This document shows positions 46,185 through 56,454 of a stretch of 64,000 nucleotides of DNA, piece by piece; within the stretch, counting starts at the first letter, position 1, and every line of letters begins with the position of its first letter. Origin of the DNA: Zygosaccharomyces rouxii (Eukaryota; Ascomycota; Saccharomycetes; Saccharomycetales; Saccharomycetaceae); NCBI RefSeq assembly GCF_000026365.1, contig NC_012995.1, positions 622,501 through 686,500 of the forward strand. Reading direction: 5' to 3'. A program made the translations under genes and the position numbers. The notes below the pieces were generated by a model. It did not search any database. It was given only the letters and a program-made list of their open reading frames with translations, and was not told the origin of the DNA.

Positions 46185-48008
46185 ATGTACAATAGTAATG
46201 AAAAGGTACCAAACCCTTACCAGCGCATACCACAAGGTATTGTGCAGGCAGGCGGCCAACAACGTGTACAACCGCAGCAGCAACCACAACAGGGATTTAG
46301 TGGTAGATCTCTCTGGCAGAATCAAGGAAGTCATCAATTCAATCAACAGCAATCTTCAGTTCTTGGTATGAAAAGTACTAGTGGCAGAAATGTCCACGGT
46401 AAGCAACCCATGCTGATGGCCAATAACGATGTATTCTCAATAGGACCCTATAAAGCAAGAAAGGATAGTACTAGAGTGTCGGTTTTGGATAAATATGAAA
46501 TCATTGGATATATTGCGGCAGGTACTTATGGTAAAGTTTACAAGGCTAGAAGGCGAGCAATTTCTAAAGATGATGATACTAGCATCGATCCTGTTAACAC
46601 TGAAATGAACGGTAGCGATCTTGGTGGATTACAGACTAGACAGTCTATGTTGGCTGAATCTAATAGTCATCCGGATGCTGAAATTGTGAATCGGTCTGTT
46701 CGTACCTCAGAATCAGAGATTAATGGATTGAGAACATCAGATTCAGGAATATTGAGCGCCAACAATACACATTCCCCTATTGGAACCCATGGTTCCAATG
46801 GTACATTAACACCAAAAGGTGCCATTTTCAGGAAAAAAGCTTCACCGGTTTATTATGCTATCAAGAAGTTCAAAACGGAAAGAGATGGTGTGGAGCAAAC
46901 TCATTACACTGGTATTTCTCAAAGTGCATGTAGAGAAATGGCATTATGTCGAGAATTGGATAATAAGCATTTGACACAATTGACAGAAATATTTTTGGAG
47001 AGAAAAAGCATTTACATGGTTTACGAATTTGCAGAACATGATCTTCTACAAATTATTCATTTCCACTCACATCCTGAGAAGCGAATGATTCCACAGAAAA
47101 TGATTGGATCAATCATGTGGCAGATATTAGACGGTGTCTCATATTTACATCAAAATTGGATTTTACACAGAGATTTAAAACCAGCCAATATTATGGTCAC
47201 TGTAGATGGGTGTGTCAAAGTTGGTGATTTAGGGTTGGCAAGGAAATTTTACAATATGCTACAGACACTGTATACGGGGGATAAGGTCGTCGTAACCATT
47301 TGGTACAGAGCTCCTGAACTCCTTTTAGGCGCTAGGCATTATACACCAGCGATCGACCTTTGGGCTGTAGGATGTATATTTGCAGAACTAATTGGATTAC
47401 AACCTATCTTCAAAGGTGAAGAGGCAAAGATGGATTCTAAGAAAAGTGTCCCATTTCAGTCGAATCAACTACAAAGAATACTGGAGGTTCTCGGAAGTCC
47501 CAATCAAAAGAATTGGCCAAATATTCATAAGTATCCGGAATACGAACAGTTGGGTAAGTTTCCCAAATATCGAGACAACCTTGCCACTTGGTATCACTCT
47601 GCTGGCGGAAGAGATAAGAATGCTCTAGATTTACTCTACAAATTATTGATTTACGATCCTACTCAAAGGATTGACGCTATTAACGCATTAGATCATGAGT
47701 ATTTTACCAGTGGAGAATTCCCCGTGTGCGAGAATGTTTTCGAAGGTCTGAATTACAAATATCCTGCTAGAAGAATTCATACTAATGATAACGACATTAC
47801 GAACTTGGGTATTCATAGGAATAAAGGCATTAGTTCACAACAACCTGCTGTTGTTAACAACTCTTCTACCGCCGCCTTGGGAGGATTGGGCGTCAACAGA
47901 CGTATCCTGGCAGCCGCAGCTGCAGCCGCAGCTGCAGTTTCTGGAAACAATCCATCAGGACAGCCTGCTTCTCGTAGCGGTGAACCAAACAGAAAGAAGA
48001 GAAGGTGA
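46185..48008 (+). CDS. SSN3: Ssn3 (Srb10/Cdk8), Mediator kinase
   Basis: A 607-residue cyclin-dependent kinase matching Ssn3 (YPL042C, 555 residues), which with cyclin Ssn8 forms the Mediator kinase module and phosphorylates the polymerase II CTD and transcription factors such as Gcn4 and Ste12. The glutamine-rich N-terminus is followed by the glycine loop AAGTYGKV (from about 111). A long insert of ~100 residues precedes the ATP lysine, Lys227 in YAIKKF, as in S. cerevisiae. Cyclin-binding helix is [14 protein letters not shown]; catalytic loop HRDLKPAN (His328-Asp330); DLGLARKF at 348, with DLG instead of DFG as in the family. The C-terminus has a poly-alanine run ([18 protein letters not shown]) also found in S. 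cerevisiae. Confidence 0.97.
   Translation: MYNSNEKVPNPYQRIPQGIVQAGGQQRVQPQQQPQQGFSGRSLWQNQGSHQFNQQQSSVLGMKSTSGRNVHGKQPMLMANNDVFSIGPYKARKDSTRVSVLDKYEIIGYIAAGTYGKVYKARRRAISKDDDTSIDPVNTEMNGSDLGGLQTRQSMLAESNSHPDAEIVNRSVRTSESEINGLRTSDSGILSANNTHSPIGTHGSNGTLTPKGAIFRKKASPVYYAIKKFKTERDGVEQTHYTGISQSACREMALCRELDNKHLTQLTEIFLERKSIYMVYEFAEHDLLQIIHFHSHPEKRMIPQKMIGSIMWQILDGVSYLHQNWILHRDLKPANIMVTVDGCVKVGDLGLARKFYNMLQTLYTGDKVVVTIWYRAPELLLGARHYTPAIDLWAVGCIFAELIGLQPIFKGEEAKMDSKKSVPFQSNQLQRILEVLGSPNQKNWPNIHKYPEYEQLGKFPKYRDNLATWYHSAGGRDKNALDLLYKLLIYDPTQRIDAINALDHEYFTSGEFPVCENVFEGLNYKYPARRIHTNDNDITNLGIHRNKGISSQQPAVVNNSSTAALGGLGVNRRILAAAAAAAAAVSGNNPSGQPASRSGEPNRKKRR
47910..47937. repeat. imperfect GCAGCCGCAGCT repeat coding for alanine
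   Basis: A 12-base unit is present about twice inside the SSN3 poly-alanine tract. The tract itself is conserved in the family, so it is not a random expansion. Confidence 0.6.
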
Positions 48009-48187
48009 TACCGGTGAAGTGTTTAAGGACAGAGGAACAAAACTTATGGCCCTTCTGTTTCTTCTATCGAAAATTGGAAAGAAAATCTTATGTAACTCAT
48101 GTAACAACTAAATACCGATTCTTATTATTGCCAGTAATTCGATAAAAATAATATACAAGTAAGCAATACATACACATAAGAGAAAGC

Positions 48188-50332
48188 TTATTTCTTGTTG
48201 TGCCTCTTCTTACGTTTGATTCCGATTAATCTCTTCGTATCATCACTTAAACCAGAATCCGTTCTGTTACGTTTTTGACTGGATTTATTATCATCGTTCG
48301 ATGATTTAGTGTCCTGAGTTGAACTAGTATCTTGATTCGAATTAGTGTCTTTAATCAAATTTCCTTTCTCGTCCCTCTTGTTAGATGGCTCTCTAGCTTG
48401 CTTTACACGTTCCCTTCTTCTCTTAAGCACACTTGCATTTTCAATGGCAAACTCAACGCAAAGACGTCTACTTGCCTTCTGGTCTAAATCGGCGTATTTT
48501 CTTTCTTCTTCGTTCAAACCTTCCAAGATTTCTCCCTTGGTCACTTGGTGTACGTTCATCCATCTTAATCCCATAAGAGCATGCTTATGATCTTTAAATT
48601 CCACGAAACCATAACCTCTACTTCTTCCTTTTGAAGATCCCTTGACTTCATTGATAACCTTAGCCTGCTTGACAACACCATGTTTCTTATCTTTCTTCTT
48701 TTGATGTTCGATTTCTTCGTCTGTCATATGTCTATATTTCTCCTTGGTAGATCTTACGATTTCTTCTTTGCTCAATGGATGCCTTACACCTGATTTCACT
48801 TCCGCGGCAAATTGCACAACAGCCTTCCTTGCCAAAGCCTTTAATGCTTTGTCATTCATTGAACGTGGCAGGTTTCTGATAGCCAATCTAGTCAAGGACA
48901 AATGCAATGAAGGGTTCTTCTTTAATTGTTCCACTCTGAGATTGTAAGAAGCATTACGAACTTCCATATCCTTTTCACTTAAGAGAGCAGCTAACTTTGA
49001 ACCTTCTAGCACTTTACCTTCATTCAATAAATATAAACTACGTCTATCCTTTTCACCTGGAGCTTTACCTAAGGCTTCCTTCCTTTTGTTCGCATTCTTC
49101 TCAGCCATAAAATCAGCTTGTTCTCTCTTCAATGTTGGTAAAATGGATAGCACACGGCCTTCATAGACGTATTCTGGCAACACATCGTCACCGATTAAAA
49201 GAGAAGTTGCACCTGCAGCTGGAGCATTCTTTAAACAATAATCGTATGACTGTTTGTTACGGAATGCGATGAAAGCAGTACCTCTGGCCAATCCGGTCTC
49301 CCTGTCGATCACTGGTAAAGCATATTTAACAGGACCAAATTTTTCAAAGTGTTCCGCAAGAGATTCTTCAGTTGCATCGTAGGGCACATTTTTAACAAAA
49401 ACTGAATATTCTTCTGTCCTGTTCAGAGGTTTTCTAGGAGTTTTTGCTTCTTCTTCCTCTTCCTCTTCCTCTTCCTCTTCCTCTTCATTGACTTCTTCGT
49501 CTGAAGATAATTCGACTTCGGCATTATCTGACTTATCATCACTATTTTCATTTTGTTCTTCAGATTCACTCTCACCTGATTCTTCAGATTCAGCTTCACT
49601 TTCTTGCTCATCTTCTGCCTCTTCTTGTTTGTTCTTAAAATCTTCCCAGAAGTTCTTCTGTACTGCAAAATCAACCGCCACTGGTCTACCATCAATTTTC
49701 AGATTCTTGCTATCCTCAATGGCTTTTTTACAATTGCTGATCTTTTTCATAGTAACAAACGCAAATCCACGTAGTTGACCATTAGGTTTCCTTGGGATTG
49801 TAGCTTCCACAACTAACCCATATTTACCAAAGATACTTTTTAATTTTTCAGGATCACGGCAGCTCCATGGCATATTCCGTATTATAATCTTTGGTTTACC
49901 CTTCAAAAGTGCATCTTCATCATCGTCCTCATGGTCGCCCTCATTATGTCTAGCGATATGCACTTCGGCGGCTTGTTGTTGATGTTGTGCACCTTCATCA
50001 TTTTTGCCACTACGGTGTCTCCTTTTGGCAAGATCCACTCTCACTTGATGGCCATTAAGTTTCGTCCTTCTGGCTTGTTTCAATGCTTCCATAGTATCAT
50101 CTTCTACAGCAAAACTAACAAATCCAAATCCTCTTGATTTTTGATTCTTATCCTTGACCAGAACAGCATGCTTGATAGGAGCGAAATTAGAGAAGAACAC
50201 ACTTAAATCTTCATCAGTCGTATTTGGAGGAATTGATCTGACGAAAAGTGTCTTCATATCAACATCACCATCCTGCGCGGCGACTACACCGTTGGTTTTC
50301 TTATTAACACCAGCTTCAGCCTCTGAACTCAT
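48188..50332 (-). CDS. NOP4: Nop4, nucleolar RNA-binding protein of 60S biogenesis
   Basis: A 714-residue protein matching Nop4/Nop77 (YPL043W, 685 residues), an essential nucleolar factor for 27S pre-rRNA processing. Four RRMs are visible: about 27-103 (RNP2 [11 protein letters not shown]1 SRGFGFVSF), 148-223 ([15 protein letters not shown]), 309-400 ([15 protein letters not shown]) and a C-terminal one around 495-610 ([17 protein letters not shown]). Between RRM2 and RRM3 lies a Glu/Ser-rich acidic region (237-296), including a run of glutamates. The C-terminus is basic and ends [12 protein letters not shown]. The promoter has a textbook PAC and RRPE pair. Confidence 0.97.
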   Translation of the reverse strand: MSSEAEAGVNKKTNGVVAAQDGDVDMKTLFVRSIPPNTTDEDLSVFFSNFAPIKHAVLVKDKNQKSRGFGFVSFAVEDDTMEALKQARRTKLNGHQVRVDLAKRRHRSGKNDEGAQHQQQAAEVHIARHNEGDHEDDDEDALLKGKPKIIIRNMPWSCRDPEKLKSIFGKYGLVVEATIPRKPNGQLRGFAFVTMKKISNCKKAIEDSKNLKIDGRPVAVDFAVQKNFWEDFKNKQEEAEDEQESEAESEESGESESEEQNENSDDKSDNAEVELSSDEEVNEEEEEEEEEEEEEAKTPRKPLNRTEEYSVFVKNVPYDATEESLAEHFEKFGPVKYALPVIDRETGLARGTAFIAFRNKQSYDYCLKNAPAAGATSLLIGDDVLPEYVYEGRVLSILPTLKREQADFMAEKNANKRKEALGKAPGEKDRRSLYLLNEGKVLEGSKLAALLSEKDMEVRNASYNLRVEQLKKNPSLHLSLTRLAIRNLPRSMNDKALKALARKAVVQFAAEVKSGVRHPLSKEEIVRSTKEKYRHMTDEEIEHQKKKDKKHGVVKQAKVINEVKGSSKGRSRGYGFVEFKDHKHALMGLRWMNVHQVTKGEILEGLNEEERKYADLDQKASRRLCVEFAIENASVLKRRRERVKQAREPSNKRDEKGNLIKDTNSNQDTSSTQDTKSSNDDNKSSQKRNRTDSGLSDDTKRLIGIKRKKRHNKK
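49449..49486. repeat. TTCCTC hexanucleotide repeat (poly-Glu of NOP4)
   Basis: Tandem copies of a TTCCTC-type unit, read on the minus strand as GAG/GAA glutamate codons in the acidic linker between RRM2 and RRM3. The length probably varies between strains. Confidence 0.7.
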
Positions 50333-50469
50333 TTTTCTTTAGTATATCCAGAAGGTACAGCTGATAAAGCAGAATTGAATCTCTGGAATGGATTCAAATA
50401 AGCTTATTATGTTTATTCTGTATATATAACTGTCAATAATATACTGTGTGCGATGCGATGAGATGAGAT

Positions 50470-50494
50470 GCGATGAGCTTCTCAAAATTTTTCA
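50470..50494 (-). promoter_or_regulatory. PAC and RRPE elements of NOP4
   Basis: GCGATGAGCT (50470-50479) is an exact PAC element; AAAATTTTTCA (50484-50494) is an exact RRPE. They are 4 bp apart and about 140-160 bp upstream of NOP4. Further GATGAG and GCGATG copies precede them (50450-50470). This is the signature of ribosome-biogenesis promoters and fits NOP4 rather than CHL4 on the other side. Confidence 0.8.
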
Positions 50495-50620
50495 AGGGGT
50501 CATTTTAAACGAAGTTGAAAAAAATAAAAATGCCAGGAAACTTGTAACCAGACTACCTGATAGAATACATCATCTCTACAATGGATAACATCTATCGTTT
50601 CCAGCTCCTGTTGGTATTTG

Positions 50621-51895
50621 ATGGAATTGAGTGATGATTTCATCCCCAAGCAAGATCGGAAAGTTCTGCTAAAAAAGCTCGGCCGCTTGCCCCTGACGGT
50701 TTTATGTCATTTGGTTGAGCACTGGAGTCATAAATATGATCCTGCTAATGGGATGAGCCCAGATAAATTGGCTCATATTATGTCTGGCTATTTGAAAAGA
50801 AGAGCTAATCGGAAGACTGTTGTTGCGAGGATTTTGCTCGAATTTTGGCCTCAAGGGTTGTCACTATATCAATTGGCGCAGATCGACTCCTATACGCTTG
50901 TACAGAGGCCAAATTTATTATTTTGGAAATCGACCACTGCAATTGATCCTAATGGTATAAAAAAGGTCTTGAATTTGGATCCAAATAGTTTCGTTCACAA
51001 TTTGAAGGAGGATATCCACCGGCTATACCTCTCCCATATATACATCTTTAAGCATCCTGAACTTCCATCGATAATATGTCGAATACAACTTTTTGAACCC
51101 CACAATTTGGTTGAAAATGGAAATGAGCCAAATTTAATTTCTAGAAGCCCTTACTATGTGGTTTTTCCCATGAATTCTCCCAATGTCATACATTCTTCTG
51201 ATGATGATTCCTATGCACAATTGATTCTACAAAGTGTACAAAGAACAATTGCTGAAAAAGATCCCATAGTTTTGAGGCAAAATGATGATCCACCGGTGAA
51301 ATCCTTAGAGACAATGCACGTTTTGAAAGGTGTATCAAGATATTCAAATTCTTTGGGACCTTGGTCCAAATACGCAGATGCAGATTTCGATATATCTCCA
51401 TTTGATAATTATGGAAACCATATTTCTGTGAAGGGTAAAAGAGTAGTTACTGGAGTTTATGATGATGATGATCCAGGATCCAAAAGACAACGGCTAGAAA
51501 ATATTATGCTACGATTTAAAGGCTCAAAAAAAGGCGTTAAAGCCAAAAAGGCCTACGAAGTTCAACGATTCAACTCCAGGATGCACCATCTACAGAAGGA
51601 TTTCCCGAAAATGGACGCAGCGGATACGGTATCCAAATATGCCTCTTTGATTCCCGTTAACAAGGTAAATTTCGTAGATAAACAAGATCTATCGGATGAT
51701 CGAGGTCAAGTTTCTATAAGGTTCAAGTTTCGTGGTAACGATGTCTTTGGTGGATTGCATGAGTTATGTGATGAAGGTAATATAGATATTGATAGAGTTC
51801 CTGGTTGGTTAACCGGAGAAAATGGATTAGATTCTGGAACTATTCTAAACGGTGAATTTATAAAAGAAGAGAAGAGGAAAGGTGGACTAATCTGA
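50621..51895 (+). CDS. CHL4: Chl4 (CENP-N homologue), kinetochore subunit
   Basis: A 424-residue protein matching Chl4 (YDR254W, 458 residues), the yeast CENP-N, which with Iml3 belongs to the constitutive centromere-associated (Ctf19) complex and is needed for de novo kinetochore assembly. Conserved blocks include LPLTVLCHLVEHW, VVARILLEFWPQGLSLYQLAQID, HIYIFKHPELPSIICRIQLF and the C-terminal GNDVFGGLHELCDEGNIDID followed by VPGWLTGENG. The start is the ATG at 50621 (MELSDDFIP); the codon before it is TTG. It converges with VPS16 with only 7 bp between the two stop codons. Confidence 0.95.
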   Translation: MELSDDFIPKQDRKVLLKKLGRLPLTVLCHLVEHWSHKYDPANGMSPDKLAHIMSGYLKRRANRKTVVARILLEFWPQGLSLYQLAQIDSYTLVQRPNLLFWKSTTAIDPNGIKKVLNLDPNSFVHNLKEDIHRLYLSHIYIFKHPELPSIICRIQLFEPHNLVENGNEPNLISRSPYYVVFPMNSPNVIHSSDDDSYAQLILQSVQRTIAEKDPIVLRQNDDPPVKSLETMHVLKGVSRYSNSLGPWSKYADADFDISPFDNYGNHISVKGKRVVTGVYDDDDPGSKRQRLENIMLRFKGSKKGVKAKKAYEVQRFNSRMHHLQKDFPKMDAADTVSKYASLIPVNKVNFVDKQDLSDDRGQVSIRFKFRGNDVFGGLHELCDEGNIDIDRVPGWLTGENGLDSGTILNGEFIKEEKRKGGLI

Positions 51896-51902
51896 CCACA
51901 AT

Positions 51903-54290
51903 TCATAATTTGTTCACTAACTCCATGATAAGCGCTCTAAATCGTGTCTCGTTGTTTGGGATAAGTTTATGTAATTCTTTTAGTCCTTGAATATCTTTTT
52001 CCTTTGCCGCTAAATCGATGGCGCTTTGATAATTTTTACAATCCAAATACATCTGTCTTCTCTCTTCATATGATATGCCAGATATCATACTGATGTACGT
52101 TGATGCTTCTTTGTTATGAGAATTTCTTTTCAAATAGTTGTAAAATGGTTTGTAGCCAATGGGAGACTTTTTAGATATAGCAAATTGGTACAAATCGTCA
52201 AATGATTTAGTTTTAACCAACGCCTTACATTTAATGTGCCATAATTTTTTGTCACATATTTTAAATTCCTTTATTAATCCACCCAGATCACGCTCTTGTT
52301 TAATTTCTATCAGAGATGCTATAGTTTGGTCAAGTGTTAATCCAACGAAATTATGGTGATACTTATTGCCCAATGCATCTTGATAATCTAGCAGCTTATG
52401 ATTTTTTTTCAAAAGCTCTTTATCTTGTTTTATTAGATTATCGTTTAAAACTTTTCCATATAGTTCTTGAATTTGAGGTAGGAATGGCCTTAGTGATTCT
52501 CCCTTGTTGCCCTGTGCTAGAAACAGGTGAGCGAGCTCTATGAAACTGTCCGTTTGTCTAAAATAATCGAACAAAAATTCATGGTTCCCCCTTTGTAGGT
52601 ATGGGTAAAGTTGGTCTTGTGGCATGTCCAGGATTAGTAACTTGGCTAATTGGGCAGTACTGAGCTTCTTGCGCATGACAAGCAAAACTGATAATGTCAA
52701 TTCTGGACATTGAAACTTTAGGCATTCTGAGAGAGCTAGAGAATCATCATCTAATTTGAGAAGTTCTAAAACTTTGAGCTCAGGAGATGATTCTAGGAGA
52801 GCAAGATCCCTCGCCAGTTGAAATCTTCCTTCCAAAAATGCGCTATGTGCTATTCTCGCCATGGGCGGGTGGCCAACTTTCGGTAATTCCGCATAACGTT
52901 TTTTAATCAATTTGGATAATTCTTCATCATCTAGTTCAGATGATACCTTAATCTTTGTAGTTGCCCAATGGGCAAAAACCTCAAGTAATTCTTTATGTTC
53001 CTTTAGGTTCTCGCAAAGCAGAATACTCTGATAGTACTTGTGGCACATAAGTAATCCTTGGATAATGCCATGGAAAGTGATTGATTTGTATTGTTCATTG
53101 GTGACAAAGATACCCATTGTTCTTAAAACGTTTAAAAGGCGAACATTGTCACACGCTTTGACGAATATGTCAGAATCAAATTCCTTGTAAGGCAGAGAAG
53201 CCTTACCGAAAGATGCAGCATTCAAAAGTTTCTTTTGTAGTTGTGGAGAAAATTCTTCCTGTGCAGCATGCATACAATCAAAAATTGCTTTTTCCAAATC
53301 AATTGCATTCAAGTTTTCTAATGCTCTGGAAGTTTGAGTCTCTAGAAGGTCCAAAGAATCGAGCAGTATTGCACCGGATTCAGTGGATCCCACACGGAAA
53401 ATACTAGAAGTGTATTCTGCTATTTTGGAAATAAAATGTATTTTTTCACTGGTGAATATTTTCAATCCATCCACCTCAGTTTTCAAGGCCATAATTTCAC
53501 TTGGATACCAGAATGCAATGTAAGAGTTGTTGGAACCATACAGTTTAACTTCATCTGAAAATGCGCATGCCACTGTATCGTTACCACACCACATAATAGC
53601 TGATGGAATATCATGCACAGCGAATTCCGATTGAGGTGCCTTGGAATCTGTGTAAACTTGTATTTTGTTCAACTTGGCATTGTAAAGAATAACTTTATTT
53701 GCCCTAGAAATTACGCATCTATGCCATTGTGAATCCGATAACCATTGGATCAAGCTTTTACGTCTTAAATCTAATTGAAATGTGTGGTTAACGTCTAGTA
53801 AAATTATTTTCTTACCATTGCAATCCCAGTGTTCCTTGGTCAATAGGGTAAATCTACCATCATTCCTACAAACTTCTTTAATGGCACCGTCCTTGAGTTT
53901 GTATACATCCTGTGTACGTTTTAAAATGATGGCACCATTTTTATAGTCCCAAATGGAATCCTGTAGATTTTCATCCAAAGAAGTTGAATCATATTCCAAT
54001 GGTGACCAACTGGTAATACGGAATATGGTGGACGGTGTAACGATTATGAGATGGTCTTCAAAGTCAAACTCAATCTTGAGTACTTTACCAAATTGCTTTG
54101 AATTCCAACTAGCCAACGTTTCCCCAAAATAGTTGTAAACCTGTATCGTCTCATCCAATTCAATAGCCACTAGAGTAGTAGAAATACTGTATACAACATG
54201 CTCCTGTTGAGGCCATTCTAAATTACAAAGCTCTCTAGAGCGAAAGAATACTTTATCTAGTTTCTCCCAATTGAAACTGGGGTTCCTCAT
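51903..54290 (-). CDS. VPS16: Vps16, core subunit of HOPS and CORVET
   Basis: A 795-residue protein matching Vps16 (YPL045W, 798 residues), a class C subunit shared by the HOPS and CORVET tethers at vacuole and endosome; it binds Vps33. The N-terminus MRNPSFNWEKLDKVFFRS parallels the S. cerevisiae start. The first ~400 residues form the beta-propeller region (VIAIE-like strands, with TIQVYNYFGETLASW), the rest is an alpha-solenoid. I use the ATG at 54288-54290; the frame continues two codons upstream only to a TTG. It is divergent from ELC1 over 122 bp. Confidence 0.96.
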   Translation of the reverse strand: MRNPSFNWEKLDKVFFRSRELCNLEWPQQEHVVYSISTTLVAIELDETIQVYNYFGETLASWNSKQFGKVLKIEFDFEDHLIIVTPSTIFRITSWSPLEYDSTSLDENLQDSIWDYKNGAIILKRTQDVYKLKDGAIKEVCRNDGRFTLLTKEHWDCNGKKIILLDVNHTFQLDLRRKSLIQWLSDSQWHRCVISRANKVILYNAKLNKIQVYTDSKAPQSEFAVHDIPSAIMWCGNDTVACAFSDEVKLYGSNNSYIAFWYPSEIMALKTEVDGLKIFTSEKIHFISKIAEYTSSIFRVGSTESGAILLDSLDLLETQTSRALENLNAIDLEKAIFDCMHAAQEEFSPQLQKKLLNAASFGKASLPYKEFDSDIFVKACDNVRLLNVLRTMGIFVTNEQYKSITFHGIIQGLLMCHKYYQSILLCENLKEHKELLEVFAHWATTKIKVSSELDDEELSKLIKKRYAELPKVGHPPMARIAHSAFLEGRFQLARDLALLESSPELKVLELLKLDDDSLALSECLKFQCPELTLSVLLVMRKKLSTAQLAKLLILDMPQDQLYPYLQRGNHEFLFDYFRQTDSFIELAHLFLAQGNKGESLRPFLPQIQELYGKVLNDNLIKQDKELLKKNHKLLDYQDALGNKYHHNFVGLTLDQTIASLIEIKQERDLGGLIKEFKICDKKLWHIKCKALVKTKSFDDLYQFAISKKSPIGYKPFYNYLKRNSHNKEASTYISMISGISYEERRQMYLDCKNYQSAIDLAAKEKDIQGLKELHKLIPNNETRFRALIMELVNKL

Positions 54291-54412
54291 GATCAACTAG
54301 TGATCCCTTTTACCTTTAGAGTTTGGGTATATAAGTTTTACAAGACCGATTTAAGATAACTTAACTTAACTTTAACCAAAACTTACAAGAAGTGAAAAAG
54401 TATAAAAGTGCC

Positions 54413-54724
54413 ATGGAGGAGGAGGATATTAAGCCTAACGTCACGCTTGTCTCAAGTGACAACATGGAGTACTCCATTTCCAAGGAAGCCGCTATGGTTT
54501 CCCCTACTCTAAGAGTTATGCTGGAGGGGCCTTTTAAAGAGAAGAGTGGTCGAGTAGAGCTACCTGGTATTGAAGGGAATGTGCTGGCTAGAGTGGTTGA
54601 TTATTTGCAATACAACTTACAGTACAAGTTTGCCAACAAGGATCAAGAAGACATACCTGAATTTGAGATTCCTACAGAGATGGCATTGGAATTACTGCTA
54701 GCAGCTGATTATTTGAACGTATAA
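54413..54724 (+). CDS. ELC1: Elc1, elongin C homologue
   Basis: A 103-residue protein matching Elc1 (YPL046C, 99 residues). Elongin C uses a Skp1/BTB-like fold to join Ela1 or Rad7 to the cullin Cul3; the Ela1 complex ubiquitinates stalled RNA polymerase II. Family sequence includes VTLVSSDNMEYSISKEAAMV, LRVMLEGPFKE and the C-terminal ALELLLAADYLNV. The start is the ATG at 54413 (MEEEDIKPN); the open frame extends seven codons upstream only to a GTG. It converges with RMD5 with 16 bp between stops. Confidence 0.95.
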   Translation: MEEEDIKPNVTLVSSDNMEYSISKEAAMVSPTLRVMLEGPFKEKSGRVELPGIEGNVLARVVDYLQYNLQYKFANKDQEDIPEFEIPTEMALELLLAADYLNV

Positions 54725-54740
54725 AAGTTATTTGAGATCA

Positions 54741-55952
54741 TTATAGCATGACAAAATTTACTTTTTTAGTCTTTGCTTTAGATGCATTAACTGGACAATA
54801 TGGGCACTTGAAAGTGGAGGTACCATTTTTTGATAATCTTTCTAGAGACTTCTTGGACAGAATGTGATGACATGGAAGAGAATAGGGAGGATTTTCCAAA
54901 GTAGTCTCCTCCTTTAGCACTGGGCAGATGAAAATCGGATGGAAACGTGTTAAAAACTCAGGCAACTTGACATCAAATGGCAACTCATCCTCTGTAGTCC
55001 AATCGACATGAGCGGAAGCTCTAATGGATTTATATTTGGTAAAGAATTGGAATGAAATAACCCCACTTAAAATAATTAGGAAAAGTGCAGAGTCAAAGGG
55101 TAAATTGTTTTGAGCACAGTAATCTTTTGTGAACAGAGAGATGCATTTCTCTTGTTGTAATTGAAGTTTGTTATCAAAATCATCGGCCCTTTTTCCTAGC
55201 AATAACTGTGTTAATAGTGGTGATACTTGTGTAATAACTTGATGCTGTCTGTATTTGAAAGCACTATTAGGTATATTTTCAGTCAGATATTTGTAAGTGT
55301 TTAATACATCACCATTTTGGAACAGTTGCATAGCATTTAACGTGTAGAGTTCAAACTGTAATAATGAATCATCATGACACCATTCGATACAACTTCTCGT
55401 ATCCCCATTTTTCAGATCCTGTACTATTTGACCTAATTGAACAAACCTTTCAGAAATATCCTGTGTAACTCCATAAACTTGACCTAAATAATCAATAATT
55501 TCTTGCCTCCCATTAACCGGTAAACTCCCCACGTTATATCTTGAGATGTGGAAACTTATTGCCTTATCGATATTAGTCCTTGATTCAGGATGTAATTTAT
55601 TCACATAAACTTCATCCAAATCAAATTCGTGCAACTTGTTCTGCAAAAATTTGCTAATCTTTGAATGTTGCTGTGATGCGTGCTTATAATTCTTCTTTAT
55701 TGAATGATCCCATTGCCTGTGGGCCTTATTCAATTTCTCAACTACTAAATCTTTCCTTCTTTTGTTGCCTTTTTTCTCATCATCACCTTTTTCAACTTCT
55801 TGAATATGTTTATTCAAATGAGCTTTCAATTTCTTGAGCTGTGTCTTAAACTCATGAGTTTCCTCTACACATTTGCTGACCAGTGGTTGGCCATTTTCTT
55901 CATCATACAACCTCTCGATTTCTTGAGAAAGGGATGGTAAAATCACTGACAT
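54741..55952 (-). CDS. RMD5: Rmd5 (Gid2), GID E3 ubiquitin ligase subunit
   Basis: A 403-residue protein matching Rmd5/Gid2 (YDR255C, 421 residues). With Gid9 it forms the catalytic RING pair of the GID/CTLH ligase that degrades gluconeogenic enzymes when glucose returns. The N-terminus has a coiled coil (about 25-80), the middle carries the LisH/CTLH-type helices (DTRSCIEWCHDDSLLQFELY), and the C-terminus has the divergent RING: FICPVLKEETTLENPPYSLPCHHILS, then FKCPYCP. The ATG lies only 17 bp after the SGF11 stop on the same strand, so its promoter must overlap SGF11. Confidence 0.95.
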   Translation of the reverse strand: MSVILPSLSQEIERLYDEENGQPLVSKCVEETHEFKTQLKKLKAHLNKHIQEVEKGDDEKKGNKRRKDLVVEKLNKAHRQWDHSIKKNYKHASQQHSKISKFLQNKLHEFDLDEVYVNKLHPESRTNIDKAISFHISRYNVGSLPVNGRQEIIDYLGQVYGVTQDISERFVQLGQIVQDLKNGDTRSCIEWCHDDSLLQFELYTLNAMQLFQNGDVLNTYKYLTENIPNSAFKYRQHQVITQVSPLLTQLLLGKRADDFDNKLQLQQEKCISLFTKDYCAQNNLPFDSALFLIILSGVISFQFFTKYKSIRASAHVDWTTEDELPFDVKLPEFLTRFHPIFICPVLKEETTLENPPYSLPCHHILSKKSLERLSKNGTSTFKCPYCPVNASKAKTKKVNFVML

Positions 55953-55969
55953 ACTTATTATCCTGTAAC

Positions 55970-56257
55970 TTATCTTCTCGCACCTCTACTTAAACACCTT
56001 TGTAAATGAGCTGCAAATCTATTAGCTGAAATGTCCCTATTACAATTTTCACACTGTAGATATTGCGATGATTCCTGCTGCTTGGGTAAACCGTTTATAT
56101 CCAGTTGATGAGATGGATCGTAACAGTAGGGCTTTAAGTTTGGGTATCTTGATCTGAGTAACTGTTGTTTGGTAGTTTCCTTTGCTACAATATCCTGGAT
56201 TAGGGTAGTGATCAAGTTATGATATATCCCTTCCGAAACGCTTTCCTTTGTCTCCAT
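55970..56257 (-). CDS. SGF11: Sgf11, SAGA deubiquitinating-module subunit
   Basis: A 95-residue protein matching Sgf11 (YPL047W, 99 residues). It links Ubp8, Sus1 and Sgf73 in the SAGA module that removes ubiquitin from histone H2B. An N-terminal helix (ITTLIQDIVAKETTKQQLL) wraps with Sus1; the C-terminal zinc finger C-x2-C...H-x3-C (CENCNRDISANRFAAHLQRC) is exact, and SRGARR ends the protein as in S. cerevisiae. The start is the ATG at 56255-56257 (METKESVSEG); 15 further codons upstream reach only a TTG. Confidence 0.96.
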   Translation of the reverse strand: METKESVSEGIYHNLITTLIQDIVAKETTKQQLLRSRYPNLKPYCYDPSHQLDINGLPKQQESSQYLQCENCNRDISANRFAAHLQRCLSRGARR

Positions 56258-56454
56258 GGTTGTTTGTAAGGATATATATATATGTATGAAAGTTGACCCC
56301 AAGCCCGAATTTTATACATCTTTATACCTTGAAAGGACATATGATGGTAAAAACGATATAATTTCAAACAACAAAATTCCATACATAATAATAAATAGAA
56401 ATAAATAAAAATGCTGTTAGGACACTTATAGGTATGTACAAATATAGGTGTTCC

